64,000 nt of DNA from Bog-950 sp044225825 (GCA_044225825.1 JBGAIB010000002.1:1-64000), one strand, 5' to 3'; positions 19,087-28,435 are shown, counted from the stretch's first letter. Numbers and translations are program-made. The notes: generated by a model not told the origin, from the sequence alone.

Positions 19087-21900
19087 ATGGCACATACCGA
19101 TTGGACCGACAATAAACTTTTTTTACTGGATGCGTACGCCCTTATTTTCAGGGCCTACTTTGCTTTTAGCCGCAATCCGCTTATTAATTCAAAGGGGCAA
19201 AACGTATCCGCTATCAGCGGGTTTACCACAACACTATTTGAACTGATAAACAAGGAAAAGCCCTCCCATTTGGCTGTCGTATTCGATAAGGGCGAATCTA
19301 CCGACCGAACGGCTGAATATGCCGAGTACAAAGCCCATCGACAGGAAACGCCTGAAGACATCATTTTCGCCGTCCCTTATATTAAACAAATATTAGAAGC
19401 CTGGCATATACCTGTATTGGAATTTGAAGGTCAGGAAGCCGATGATATCATTGGGACCATTGCCAAAAAGAAGGCGGCCGAAGGACATATCGTGTATATG
19501 GTAACGCCTGATAAGGACTATGCCCAATTGGTGGAGAAAAATATTTATATCTACAAACCCGCCAGAAGCGGAGGTGAGGTTGAAATACTGGGGCTGGAAG
19601 AAGTAAAACAACAATGGGAAGTTGAAAACCCGCTGCAGGTAATAGATATATTAGGCATGTGGGGAGATGCCGTAGATAATATTCCGGGCATACCCGGCGT
19701 AGGCGAAAAAACAGCCAAGAAGTTTATCAAGGAGTTCGGCAGTATGGAAAATACCATCGCCAATGCCGATAAAATTAAGGGCAAGGTTGGCGAAAACGTT
19801 AAACAATTTGCCGAACAGGGATTGTTAAGCAAGCGCCTGGCCACCATTAATCTGCACGTACCTATCGACGTAACCGACGAAGAGTTACATGTGGATGCGC
19901 CGGACAAGGAGAAACTCTCAGCCATTTTTGCAGAATTGGAATTCCGCACCTTAGGCAAGCGTATCCTTGGGCTTGATTACTCGGTTAATCAAACGGCAGG
20001 CGCGGTTGAAAAACGAGCTGCCGACGCCGGCACACAACAGGATCTGTTTGGAGGGTCAGCAGCAACCGAAGAAGCGGTGGTACATGGTAAAACCATTCAC
20101 AATACCCCCCACACCTATCAGGTAATACAAGGAGAAGAGGCCATTGCAGAATTAGTTAAAACGCTTGAGCAGGAAACTGAATTCTGCTTTGATACAGAAA
20201 CAACCGGGCTGGACTACTTTGCCCTGGATATGGTAGGTATGAGCTTTAGTATTAAAGAAGGTGAGGCTTATTATGTGCCCTGCCCGGCAGACTACGAAGG
20301 CACAAAAAAAATAGCACAGGCTTTTAAAGGATTATTCGAAAGCAAAACGCATTTAAAAATAGGCCAGAACATCAAGTTCGACCTATTGGTGTTGAAACGC
20401 TACGATATCAAAGTGCAACTGCCCTTGTACGATACCATGCTGGCACATTACCTGGTTGAACCGGACCTGAAGCACGGCATGGATTACCTAAGCGAAACGT
20501 ATCTTGGTTATACACCGGTTGCCATCGAAGAACTGATTGGCAAAAAAGGAAAGAACCAGGGTAACATGCGGGATGTGCCCCTGGAAAAAATTTCGGAATA
20601 CGCTGCCGAGGACGCGGATATAACACTACAGCTAAAACACAAACTGGCGCCGATGGTACAACAGCAGCAGGTAAACACTGTGCTGGATGAAATTGAATTG
20701 CCTTTGATTGAGGTGCTGGCTGATATGGAGTATGAGGGTGTAAAAATTGACGAACAGTTTCTAAGCAATTTCTCCAGGAACCTGGAAAGCGACATGCTGA
20801 AGGCGCGCGGAGAAATCTTTGAGTTAGCTGGACTGGAGTTTAATGTGGATTCGCCCAAACAATTGGCTGATATACTATATGGCCACCTGAAGTTGCCCTT
20901 TGAAGGCAAGAAAACCGCCACCGGGCAGCTTTCCACCAACGAAGATGCCTTGAGCGGTTTAGCCAAGCACCATCCTATTGCCGAAAAAATTCTGGAATAC
21001 CGCGAGGTTACCAAATTAAAAAGCACCTATGTGGATGCATTGCCGCAAATGATCAATAAAAAAACCGGACGGGTGCATACCACCTTCCGCCAGGCTGTTG
21101 CTGCAACAGGGCGCTTAAGCAGCGATAACCCCAATTTACAGAACATACCGGTGCGCACTACCCGCGGACAGGAAGTGCGCAAAGCCTTTGTGCCCCGCGA
21201 TGAGAACCACATTATACTCTCAGCCGATTACTCGCAAATTGAATTACGCTTAGTAGCGGAACTGAGCGGCGATGAAAATATGTTGGATGCTTTTACCAAA
21301 AAGCTCGACATCCATACAGCCACTGCTGCCCGTGTTTACAATGTGCCACTTGAGGAGGTAACCAAAGAAATGCGCTATAAAGCCAAGAGCGTGAACTTTG
21401 GCATTATCTACGGACAAGGCGCCTTTGGTTTGGCTGAAAACATCGGAGTGTCGCGCGGTGAGGCGAAAGAAATAATCGAGAATTATTTCAAGCAGTTCCC
21501 GAAGGTTAAAGAATACATGAACGGTAACATTCAGTTTGCAAAAGAACACGGTTATGTGCAAACCATAAAAGGCCGCAAGCGCTACTTAAAGGATATCAAC
21601 TCCAAAAACTTTACCGTGCGCGGTTTTGCCGAGCGCAACGCCATCAACAGCCCCGTACAGGGTTCCGCCGCCGACCTCATCAAAATTGCCATGATCAATA
21701 TTCACCATGCTTTTAAGCAGCACAACTTTAAATCGAAAATGACCCTGCAGGTGCATGATGAATTGGTATTTGATGCGCATAAGGATGAAGTAGAAATTAT
21801 TAAACCTATTATATACGAGAAAATGATCGGCGCTATTAAAACCACGGTGCCTATTGAGGCCGAAATGGGCATCGGTGGTAATTGGCTGGAAGCACATTGA
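19087..21900 (+). CDS. polA: DNA polymerase I
   Basis: 937 residues with all three domains. The 5'-3' exonuclease (about 5-300) shows FLLDAYALIFRAYFAF and GIPGVGEKTAKK. The 3'-5' exonuclease (about 355-540) keeps its acidic residues (FDTETTGLD, IGQNIKFDLL, YAAEDADIT), so proofreading is probably active. The polymerase core shows motif A (LSADYSQIELR), motif B (RYKAKSVNFGIIYGQ) and motif C (LQVHDELVFD). It serves Okazaki-fragment maturation and repair. A weak -7-like TACTTTAG lies at 19061-19068. Confidence 0.97.
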   Translation: MAHTDWTDNKLFLLDAYALIFRAYFAFSRNPLINSKGQNVSAISGFTTTLFELINKEKPSHLAVVFDKGESTDRTAEYAEYKAHRQETPEDIIFAVPYIKQILEAWHIPVLEFEGQEADDIIGTIAKKKAAEGHIVYMVTPDKDYAQLVEKNIYIYKPARSGGEVEILGLEEVKQQWEVENPLQVIDILGMWGDAVDNIPGIPGVGEKTAKKFIKEFGSMENTIANADKIKGKVGENVKQFAEQGLLSKRLATINLHVPIDVTDEELHVDAPDKEKLSAIFAELEFRTLGKRILGLDYSVNQTAGAVEKRAADAGTQQDLFGGSAATEEAVVHGKTIHNTPHTYQVIQGEEAIAELVKTLEQETEFCFDTETTGLDYFALDMVGMSFSIKEGEAYYVPCPADYEGTKKIAQAFKGLFESKTHLKIGQNIKFDLLVLKRYDIKVQLPLYDTMLAHYLVEPDLKHGMDYLSETYLGYTPVAIEELIGKKGKNQGNMRDVPLEKISEYAAEDADITLQLKHKLAPMVQQQQVNTVLDEIELPLIEVLADMEYEGVKIDEQFLSNFSRNLESDMLKARGEIFELAGLEFNVDSPKQLADILYGHLKLPFEGKKTATGQLSTNEDALSGLAKHHPIAEKILEYREVTKLKSTYVDALPQMINKKTGRVHTTFRQAVAATGRLSSDNPNLQNIPVRTTRGQEVRKAFVPRDENHIILSADYSQIELRLVAELSGDENMLDAFTKKLDIHTATAARVYNVPLEEVTKEMRYKAKSVNFGIIYGQGAFGLAENIGVSRGEAKEIIENYFKQFPKVKEYMNGNIQFAKEHGYVQTIKGRKRYLKDINSKNFTVRGFAERNAINSPVQGSAADLIKIAMINIHHAFKQHNFKSKMTLQVHDELVFDAHKDEVEIIKPIIYEKMIGAIKTTVPIEAEMGIGGNWLEAH

Positions 21901-21916
21901 TTGCCGTGATTAAACT

Positions 21917-23731
21917 ATGAACACTAAAACCCGCATTTCTTTAGCTGCTTATTTTATCTGCTGCGCCTTTCTTCTCACTGTCGCTTTTTTAAATAAAAAG
22001 TGGGAGGATAAAGGCTCACAGGCTTTAATATCCTGGGATATTGCGGGGTATTATCTTTATCTCCCGTCCTTCTTTTACGACGACCTGGGTAAGCTAAACA
22101 ACATATCCTATATAAAGGAAACATACGACAACCCCTTCGGGGGAGATTTTTACAGCGCTTTTAAAATGCCTGATGGTAACCATGTGATGAAATATTCCAG
22201 CGGGCAATCCATTATGTTTTTACCCGGTTTTACGGTTGCCCACTTCTGGGCCAAATGGGGCGGCTACCCGGTGGACGGATTTTCGTGGCCTTACCAGTTT
22301 TGTTTGGCCATGAACGGCCTGCTGTTTTCGTTTGTTGGTTTATGGCTGGCGCGCAAACTATTACTGCGTTATTTTACGGATGTGCCTATTGCCATTTCGC
22401 TCCTGGTATTATGCATGGCCACCAATTACCTGAACTATGTGTCCATTGTAGGAGCCTTTACGCATAGCTATCTATTTACCCTTTACACAGCCATCCTATT
22501 ACTAACCGTAAAGTTTTACGAGCGTCCCACCTACGGCAAGGCGCTGGCGCTGGGTCTTATTTGCGGCTTGGCCACCATTACCCGCCCTACCGAAATAATT
22601 TGCGTGTTAATACCGGTGTTCTGGGGTATCGCCTCGTTGCAACAGTTGCGTGAGCGGATACAGGTTTTTATGCAACAGTGGGCCAGGCTGTTCGTGTTTA
22701 CCATGGCTGCTTGTGCAGTTGGGTCTATTCAATTGTATTATTGGAAGACCTATTCGGGCCATTGGATGCACTGGAGCTATGGCACAGAGGAAACCTTCAG
22801 TTTTTTAAAGCCACACATACTCAATGGACTGTTCAGTTACCGTAAAGGCTGGCTGGTGTATACACCCGTGATGTTATTGGCGGTACTTGGCCTGGTTCCG
22901 TTGTACCGCACCCATCGTCCGCTGTTTTGGGGTATTCTGATTTTTGTAACGGTAAGCATCTACCTGGCTTTTTCGTGGGATTGCTGGTGGTATGGCGGTT
23001 CGTTTTCGCAGCGTGCCATGATACAGTCGTACGCGTTGTGGTTGTTTCCGTTAACAGCGTTTTTTACTGCGGTGCAACATGGCCGCATAGCAATAATCGC
23101 TACAGGAACTTATATCCTTTTTTGCACCTGGCTTAATTTGCTGCAAACCTGGCAAGCCAATGGCGACGGAGGTTTTATGGAATCAGACCACATGACGAGG
23201 GCTTACTACTGGCGCATATTCGGCAAAACGAAAATTACCCGCAACGATTTAAAAATGCTGGATACCGACGAAGAGGTGCCGCACCGTTTGCAGGCCGGCC
23301 TTTCAACTGTTTACCAAACCGGCTTTGAACAGGATACCAGCGCCGATAATAGTGCGGGTTATCAAAGCTGCTGCTCTATACATGTAAATGGCGATAAGCA
23401 ATGGTACGAGCGTAGCCTTATTAAAGGTGGCATAGTAAAACCCGGTTGGTATCGTGTTTATGCTATGGTATACCCCGAAACAATGGAGTATAATATGTGG
23501 CGACGAACCCAGTTTGGCCTGTATGTGCGCGCTAATGGTAAGGAGGTAAAATCAAAAGCTATAAGTGTGCAGCGCATTATTACGGAAGCAGGTAAATGGC
23601 AGGAGATTTACGCGGATATATATGTGCCTGAAAAGCCAGAAGCGACGGAACTTGGCTTTCGTTTATGGAATGCAGAGGGTAAAACGACCGTACGGTTTGA
23701 CAACCTGAAACTGCAATATGTGGCAGATTAG
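21917..23731 (+). CDS. GT-C-like polytopic membrane protein with C-terminal beta-sandwich domain
   Basis: 604 residues with about ten to twelve transmembrane helices (about 8-450) and an acidic first extracytoplasmic loop (SWDIAGYYLYLPSFFYDDL), the layout of GT-C lipid-linked-sugar glycosyltransferases. The last about 150 residues (VYQTGFEQDTSADNS... to VRFDNLKLQYVAD) are a beta-sandwich resembling carbohydrate-binding modules. It is a clear paralog of the protein at 25299 (shared GYYxYLP, LYYWKTxSGH, NGLFSYRKGW/EGLFGYTNGW, and matching C-domains). It starts 16 bp after polA and ends 7 bp before the convergent GT2 gene. I infer a role in glycan assembly; donor and acceptor are unknown. Confidence 0.65.
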   Translation: MNTKTRISLAAYFICCAFLLTVAFLNKKWEDKGSQALISWDIAGYYLYLPSFFYDDLGKLNNISYIKETYDNPFGGDFYSAFKMPDGNHVMKYSSGQSIMFLPGFTVAHFWAKWGGYPVDGFSWPYQFCLAMNGLLFSFVGLWLARKLLLRYFTDVPIAISLLVLCMATNYLNYVSIVGAFTHSYLFTLYTAILLLTVKFYERPTYGKALALGLICGLATITRPTEIICVLIPVFWGIASLQQLRERIQVFMQQWARLFVFTMAACAVGSIQLYYWKTYSGHWMHWSYGTEETFSFLKPHILNGLFSYRKGWLVYTPVMLLAVLGLVPLYRTHRPLFWGILIFVTVSIYLAFSWDCWWYGGSFSQRAMIQSYALWLFPLTAFFTAVQHGRIAIIATGTYILFCTWLNLLQTWQANGDGGFMESDHMTRAYYWRIFGKTKITRNDLKMLDTDEEVPHRLQAGLSTVYQTGFEQDTSADNSAGYQSCCSIHVNGDKQWYERSLIKGGIVKPGWYRVYAMVYPETMEYNMWRRTQFGLYVRANGKEVKSKAISVQRIITEAGKWQEIYADIYVPEKPEATELGFRLWNAEGKTTVRFDNLKLQYVAD

Positions 23732-23738
23732 TACGGCA

Positions 23739-24458
23739 CTACCGGTGCCACAAGTTGTATTTAAGGATACAGTAGATGGCCCGTACCCCATCGCGCCAGC
23801 CAATTTTTTTCCCTTCCTGATACGTGCGCCCGTAATAGCTGATCCCTACTTCGTAAATACGCACGTTGGGGTAACGGCTTACACGTGCCGTAACTTCAGG
23901 TTCAAATCCAAAGCGCTGCTCTTTTAAATCAAGCGATTTAATTACATCGGCCCTGAACATTTTGTAGCATGTTTCCATATCGGTAAGGTTCAGGTTGGTA
24001 AACATGTTCGACAAAAATGTAAGAAACTTGTTGCCGATGGTATGCCAAAAGAACAGGATGCGGTGTGGCTTGCCACCCATAAAACGGGAGCCATATACCA
24101 CATCGGCAAACCCATCGGTGATGGGCTTTAGCAAAATGCGGTATTCTTCGGGGTCATATTCCAGGTCGGCATCCTGTATTACAATCACTCCACCGGTTGC
24201 TTCTTTTATTCCTGTGTGCAAGGCCGCACCCTTGCCTTTATTTACCTCGTGCTTGCGATATTGGATGTTGAGTTGCGGATGCAGGGAAGTGTAATTAAGT
24301 ATAGCCTGTTCGGTATTATCGGTTGAACAATCATTCACTAACAAAATTTCTTTCTGCCAGCCATCCGGCAGTTGCACTTTTTCAATTTTGTCCAGAATGA
24401 AATGTATCGTGCGGCCTTCGTTATAAGCCGGAATAACAATGGATAGTGTTTGGTGCAT
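23739..24458 (-). CDS. glycosyltransferase family 2 (DPM1/dolichyl-phosphate-sugar synthase-like)
   Basis: 239 residues, a single GT-A domain without membrane helices. It has the N-terminal LSIVIPAYNEGRTI, the nucleotide-binding VNDCSTDNTE, the QDADLEYDPEEY metal motif (DxD-like), and VYGSRFMGGKPH, all typical of DPM1/polyprenyl-phosphate glycosyltransferases. These load a sugar onto a polyprenyl phosphate carrier, the donor used by GT-C enzymes, which matches its position between two GT-C-like genes. It is cytoplasmic or membrane-peripheral and lacks the C-terminal helices of the GtrB type. Confidence 0.85.
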   Translation of the reverse strand: MHQTLSIVIPAYNEGRTIHFILDKIEKVQLPDGWQKEILLVNDCSTDNTEQAILNYTSLHPQLNIQYRKHEVNKGKGAALHTGIKEATGGVIVIQDADLEYDPEEYRILLKPITDGFADVVYGSRFMGGKPHRILFFWHTIGNKFLTFLSNMFTNLNLTDMETCYKMFRADVIKSLDLKEQRFGFEPEVTARVSRYPNVRIYEVGISYYGRTYQEGKKIGWRDGVRAIYCILKYNLWHR

Positions 24459-24523
24459 GGAAGGTCAAAAATAAAAAACCATATTAATGAATGGTTGTGC
24501 CTGTTGATTTTGTTATTGCTCTT

Positions 24524-24561
24524 AGCCCCGCAGGCGGATGTGGTCAACCGCCGGGCGGGCT
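24524..24561. other. GC-rich inverted repeat upstream of recR
   Basis: AGCCC...GGCGG at 524-537 can pair with CCGCC...GGGCT at 548-561 with a 4x4 internal mismatch. It is followed on the plus strand by an A-tract, not a T-tract, so it is not a convincing terminator. It sits in the 182-bp gap between the divergent GT2 and recR genes. Confidence 0.3.
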
Positions 24562-24640
24562 GTTAAAAAATTAGCTAACGCAGGAAATGTAAATATCGTG
24601 CTCTAAGCCCTCCGTTTTTAGCCCTATATTTCGGCCTGTA

Positions 24641-25258
24641 ATGAAGTATTCGTCGAAACTGATTGGAGATGCCGTAGCCGAGTTTACAAAACTGCCCGGC
24701 ATTGGTGAAAAAACAGCTTTACGGTTGGTGTTGCACTTATTAAAGCAGGATGCCGAGAAGGTGAACCTGTTTGGCGATGCTATTGTGCGCATGCGGAATG
24801 ACATTAAATTTTGCCGCGTTTGCCATAATGTAAGTGACCACGAGCTTTGCGAAATTTGCGGCAATGCCCACCGCGACCAGGCTATGGTTTGCCTGGTAGA
24901 AAGTTTACGCGATGTAATTGCTATCGAGAACACAAACATCTACAAAGGCGTGTACCATGTATTGGGTGGTGTAATTTCGCCCATCGATGGCATTGGACCA
25001 GAAAAGCTGCAGATTGATTCGCTGGTAGAACGGGTTAAAACAGGTGTGGTTAAGGAAGTAATTATGGCGCTTAGCCCTACTATTGAAGGCGACACTACCA
25101 TATTTTACCTCAGTAAAAAACTGAAGGATTTACCTGTTAAGATAACCAGTATTGCAAGGGGGGTATCGTTTGGCGGCGAATTGGAGTATACCGATGAAAT
25201 GACCTTAGCGCGCTCCATTGCCACCCGTTTGCCGTACGAAAATGTAATGGTGCGCTAA
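24641..25258 (+). CDS. recR: recombination mediator RecR
   Basis: 205 residues, the normal RecR length. An N-terminal helix-hairpin-helix region (FTKLPGIGEKTALRLV) is followed by a four-cysteine zinc finger (CRVC...CEIC, about 58-73) and a TOPRIM domain (MVCLVESLRDVIAIE, VEGDTT-like stretch), ending in the ATP-site-like GGELEYTDEMTLARSIATR. It works with RecF/RecO to load RecA on SSB-coated DNA. recO is also in this window at 39543. It is followed 40 bp later by a GT-C-like gene. Confidence 0.96.
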   Translation: MKYSSKLIGDAVAEFTKLPGIGEKTALRLVLHLLKQDAEKVNLFGDAIVRMRNDIKFCRVCHNVSDHELCEICGNAHRDQAMVCLVESLRDVIAIENTNIYKGVYHVLGGVISPIDGIGPEKLQIDSLVERVKTGVVKEVIMALSPTIEGDTTIFYLSKKLKDLPVKITSIARGVSFGGELEYTDEMTLARSIATRLPYENVMVR

Positions 25259-25298
25259 CCACCGCTGTTGCAATACACTTTCAACTAAACGAAAACAC

Positions 25299-27140
25299 GT
25301 GCGCAAAACTCATGCAGCGCTCTTTTTAATTGCGCTTACTTATTTCTCCGCCTTTTTTTTCTTCCATCGCTGGAACCAGGGCTCTTTGCTCAACGGCGGC
25401 GATAGCTTTGGTTACTACGCGTATCTTCCGGCCATCTTCATACATCACGATATTGATGATCTGCGCAAATCAACTTTTGTACGCGATAGTCATCGCGGTG
25501 CCACCCGCGATACTACAAAGCCGATTACCGATATGGAGGTTACCTTTAGTAATACCACTCCGGTAATTAAATACACCTGCGGCATCGCCTTGCTGGAGTC
25601 CCCTGCGTTTTTTACGGCGCACGCCCTTGCACTGCTTTCAGGCGCACCGGCCGATGGCTATTCTCCCATTTACATGTTTTGCGTCCATCTCTGGAATGTT
25701 TTGGTTGTGCTGCTTGGCCTGCTGGTGCTCGCGCGCTTTCTCAAACAATTTTTCAGCGATGGTGTAAGCGCCCTGCTGTTAATTGCTATAGCCATTGGCA
25801 CCAACCTCTTTTACTTCTCGGTTTACAATATGGGCATGTCGCACGGTTATTTATTTGCCCTCTACGCCTTGCTGCTGCTCTACTCCGCAAAACTTTATCG
25901 CGCACCGGTACCAATTAATTTTATAATGGTAGGCCTAAGCACTGGACTCATTACGCTCATCCGCCCTAACGAGATTTTCTGTTTGGTCATTCCGCTATTG
26001 TATGGTTTTTCTTCGCCTTACGAATTAGCTAAACGCATCCGCAATTATATTTTCACCCCTGGTTTTTACCTCGCCATTTTGGTATTTGCCCTTTGCGGCC
26101 TGCCTCAATTGTTGTATTGGAAAACCGTATCGGGTCACTTTGTTTATTACAGTTATGCCAACGAAGGATTCGATTTTCGTCACCCGCATATTTGGGAGGG
26201 TCTTTTTGGTTATACCAACGGCTGGATACCTTATAGCCCCGTTATGCTGTTCGCTATTGCCGGCCTGCCTTTGCTACTTGTAAGGCGTACCGGATTTTTG
26301 GCACCGCTGTTGGCGTTTATGCCTATACACATCTACATCATCTACTCCTGGTGGTGCTGGACCTATGTGAACGGACTCGGCAGCCGCCCGATGGTGGAAA
26401 CCTACCCCCTGTTAGCACTGCCAATGGGCTTGTTGTTTACCGAACTTGGTGTAAACAGAGTAGGGAAACTGGTTCTGTATCTTCTTCTTCCCTGTTTAAT
26501 CGCCTTTCAGGTATTGTTAACGTATAAGTCGAGCACCAATGTGTTGTGGAGCGAAGGGGCCAACAGGCAATTTTATTATCAAACCTTGCTAAAAACCAGG
26601 CTGAACATGAACGATATGCTGGCCTACGATTTAAATCAGGCACAGCCCGTTAACCCGGTTTTTGTTCAGGCCCTGTACAAACACGACTTTAACGATACAA
26701 CGGCTAACACGGTGTGGGCGGACGGCACTCCTGCCAACGGCGCATTTCTATTAAATGAGGAACACAATTATATGAATGTATGGGAAGGCAATGCCGGCTT
26801 TAATCATATCGCACCGGGTAACTACCTCAAAATTTCCTTCGATGCCCGTAACCTGCCGCCGGGTGGTTCGCTTTACAAAGGTGCTACCATGGTTATTCAG
26901 TTCAGGCGCAACCAGGAAATCTTCGGCTATCATGCAGTGCGCATTTCCAACAAACTGCCGGTAGAAGAACCCTTTGGCATTTGGCGATTTAACGATTATG
27001 CCCAGGGCCGTATTTCCTTTTATATAAAAGTGCCGGCACGGGTAATACCCACCGATACGGTGCAGGTATATGGCACCACCAATACCAATGCGCCCGTGGT
27101 AATCGACAATGTTGCTGTGGAGGTGTGGGCTACTCCTTAA
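25299..27140 (+). CDS. GT-C-like polytopic membrane protein with C-terminal beta-sandwich (paralog of 21917-23731)
   Basis: 613 residues, starting with GTG at 25299 (MRKTHAALFLIALTYFSAFFFF as the first membrane helix). The arrangement copies its paralog: a short N-terminal helix, the loop DSFGYYAYLPAIFIHHDIDDL, about ten further helices, then an extracytoplasmic beta-sandwich (about 460-613; KHDFNDTTAN... to APVVIDNVAVEV). Conserved points with the paralog include LLYWKTVSGHF, the tryptophan-rich YSWWCWTYVNG versus FSWDCWWYGG, and RPNEI versus RPTEI. Glycosyltransferase activity is inferred from topology. A strong terminator follows the stop. Confidence 0.65.
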   Translation: MRKTHAALFLIALTYFSAFFFFHRWNQGSLLNGGDSFGYYAYLPAIFIHHDIDDLRKSTFVRDSHRGATRDTTKPITDMEVTFSNTTPVIKYTCGIALLESPAFFTAHALALLSGAPADGYSPIYMFCVHLWNVLVVLLGLLVLARFLKQFFSDGVSALLLIAIAIGTNLFYFSVYNMGMSHGYLFALYALLLLYSAKLYRAPVPINFIMVGLSTGLITLIRPNEIFCLVIPLLYGFSSPYELAKRIRNYIFTPGFYLAILVFALCGLPQLLYWKTVSGHFVYYSYANEGFDFRHPHIWEGLFGYTNGWIPYSPVMLFAIAGLPLLLVRRTGFLAPLLAFMPIHIYIIYSWWCWTYVNGLGSRPMVETYPLLALPMGLLFTELGVNRVGKLVLYLLLPCLIAFQVLLTYKSSTNVLWSEGANRQFYYQTLLKTRLNMNDMLAYDLNQAQPVNPVFVQALYKHDFNDTTANTVWADGTPANGAFLLNEEHNYMNVWEGNAGFNHIAPGNYLKISFDARNLPPGGSLYKGATMVIQFRRNQEIFGYHAVRISNKLPVEEPFGIWRFNDYAQGRISFYIKVPARVIPTDTVQVYGTTNTNAPVVIDNVAVEVWATP

Positions 27141-27160
27141 TTGGCGGAGTAATCCATAAA

Positions 27161-27191
27161 AAAACTCCAACTGAGGATCAGTTGGAGTTTT
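27161..27191. terminator. perfect hairpin terminator
   Basis: AAAACTCCAACTGA, three-base loop GGA, then TCAGTTGGAGTTTT: a perfect 14-bp stem, 20 bases after the stop of the GT-C-like gene, with flanking A/T tracts. It can act on both strands, also ending the feoA transcript. Confidence 0.85.
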
Positions 27192-27290
27192 ACCAGCGTG
27201 CGGTGAATAAGTTCACACAGGGTCAGGCTGTGGTGGTTCTCGTTCCTTTAGAAAGCTCCGGGGTTCGTAATAAAGAGGTAAATAAGCAGT

Positions 27291-27536
27291 TTAGTTAAGG
27301 CTGAATTCGAAACTTACCGTGTTGGTAATGATCGTTTCGGCAGCAGCTCTGAAAATGTTGAAGGTTTTATTGTTGATGGTTACAACAATCGAATTCTCAT
27401 CGGCGGAGTTTACTTTCATCTCTACCATATCTCCGGGAAAAATACCCAGCTCAAAGAATTTCTCACACAGCTTGCCGTTCCGCATGTCTACAATGTAGGC
27501 ACGTTCTCCGGCTCCAAGTTTGTCAAGGGGTTTCAA
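27291..27536 (-). CDS. feoA: FeoA family ferrous-iron transport accessory protein
   Basis: 81 residues, a single SH3-like FeoA domain: MKPLDKLGAGERAYIVDM, then LCEKFFELGIFPGDMVEMKV (the conserved L-x-E-L-G-F/I-x-P-G pattern) and a terminal strand. FeoA normally assists the FeoB Fe2+ GTPase permease, but no feoB lies in the window. It is 69 bp downstream of the ferritin gene on the same strand, so an iron-linked transcription unit is plausible. Confidence 0.85.
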   Translation of the reverse strand: MKPLDKLGAGERAYIVDMRNGKLCEKFFELGIFPGDMVEMKVNSADENSIVVTINNKTFNIFRAAAETIITNTVSFEFSLN

Positions 27537-27605
27537 ATGCTTTCGTTTTAAATCAATGTAATCGGGAGGCGGCTTTTTGTCAAGGCAAATGCCGGTCTGT
27601 TTTTG

Positions 27606-28145
27606 TTAATTTTCCTCTCCGCCCTTCTCTTTTTTCTTTTTTCCGCCCGCAGCCACCGATAACTTATCGAACTCCTTATCAATGTAATACAGGCTTTGGG
27701 GGCCACCGCCTATCAGCTTAATTTTATCCAGTATCCGCTTAAACTGCACCTCTTCTTCCTTCTGCTCATCTACAAAAAACCGCAGGAAATCCTCGGTAGC
27801 ATGGTCGCTTTCTTCTTTGGCTAAGCTCAATACCTTATAAATGGCTTTAGTAACCCGTTGTTCGTGCTCCAGGGCCATTTCTACCGCTTCGCGGATGTCC
27901 TTAAATTCATATTTAGGCGCCTTAAGGGCAGGTACCAGGGCATGGCCGCCCACCTCGTTGATGTAGGCAAAAAACTTCATGAAATGAGAATTCTCCTCGC
28001 TGCTCTGTTTGTAAAAAAAACGGGCGGTTCCTTCAAAACCCTCTACCTCGCACCACGAGGCTACGGCCAGGTAACTCAATTGCGCATTCATTTCCAGGTG
28101 CAGGTGCTCGTTCAGCGCCTTCTCCACTTTCTTGGTAATCATCAT
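27606..28145 (-). CDS. ferritin (FtnA-type, non-haem)
   Basis: 179 residues. Four-helix ferritin fold with ferroxidase ligands visible: a Glu in helix A (HLEMNAQLSYLA), EExxH in helix B (SSEENSHFM), Glu in helix C (ALEHEQRV), and E-Q in helix D (VDEQKEEE). It oxidises Fe2+ and stores Fe3+ in a 24-mer. The lysine/glutamate-rich tail (GGKKKKEKGGEEN) is unusual for the family. Two adjacent ATG codons (28145 and 28142) could start it. A 7-bp inverted repeat (28146-28152/28195-28201, AACCTAT/ATAGGTT) lies just upstream. Confidence 0.93.
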   Translation of the reverse strand: MMITKKVEKALNEHLHLEMNAQLSYLAVASWCEVEGFEGTARFFYKQSSEENSHFMKFFAYINEVGGHALVPALKAPKYEFKDIREAVEMALEHEQRVTKAIYKVLSLAKEESDHATEDFLRFFVDEQKEEEVQFKRILDKIKLIGGGPQSLYYIDKEFDKLSVAAGGKKKKEKGGEEN

Positions 28146-28248
28146 AACCTATAAATTAAGCCACGAATATATAAACCGAACCCAAATACGATAGATAGGT
28201 TCCGGCACAGGTTAAAACAATCAACAGGACGATTTGTTGGGCAGGCTT

Positions 28249-28386
28249 TTAATGTTTCAGGCGGTGGCCGCCAAAGGTAGGGCAATCGCATTTGTTCGCC
28301 TTGCACGAAGGCAGCGAAGTGGCCAGGGTAATGCCCACCAGGGCTACCATAACAATGCGGGCGATATGCTTTATTTGCTTGCTCAT
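28249..28386 (-). CDS. small lipoprotein-like peptide (45 aa), hypothetical
   Basis: This is a 45-codon frame from the ATG at 28386 to the TAA at 28249. It reads MSKQIKHIARIVMVALVGIT..., a short basic N-terminus and hydrophobic core ending in the lipobox-like SLPSC (Cys28), then a 17-residue tail KANKCDCPTFGGHRLKH. Three cysteines and the CPTFGGHR stretch after the lipobox look selected rather than random. Short lipoproteins with a CP-[TK]-[FY]-GGH tail occur in Bacteroidota from memory; I cannot name the family. It is divergent from the GT28-like gene and upstream of ferritin. Confidence 0.6.
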   Translation of the reverse strand: MSKQIKHIARIVMVALVGITLATSLPSCKANKCDCPTFGGHRLKH

Positions 28387-28435
28387 ATTTATTAAACGAA
28401 CGGCAGCTAAATTAATTTTTTAAACTAAACCCGCT

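Noticed and set aside
24524..24561. Hairpin upstream of recR as a terminator
   Set aside because: The stem has a 4x4 mismatch and is not followed by a T-tract on either strand in the proper sense.
28249..28386. Ferritin leader instead of a small gene
   Set aside because: The frame contains a basic-hydrophobic-lipobox order and a cysteine tail, which random leader DNA would not be expected to show; I kept it as a gene with moderate confidence.
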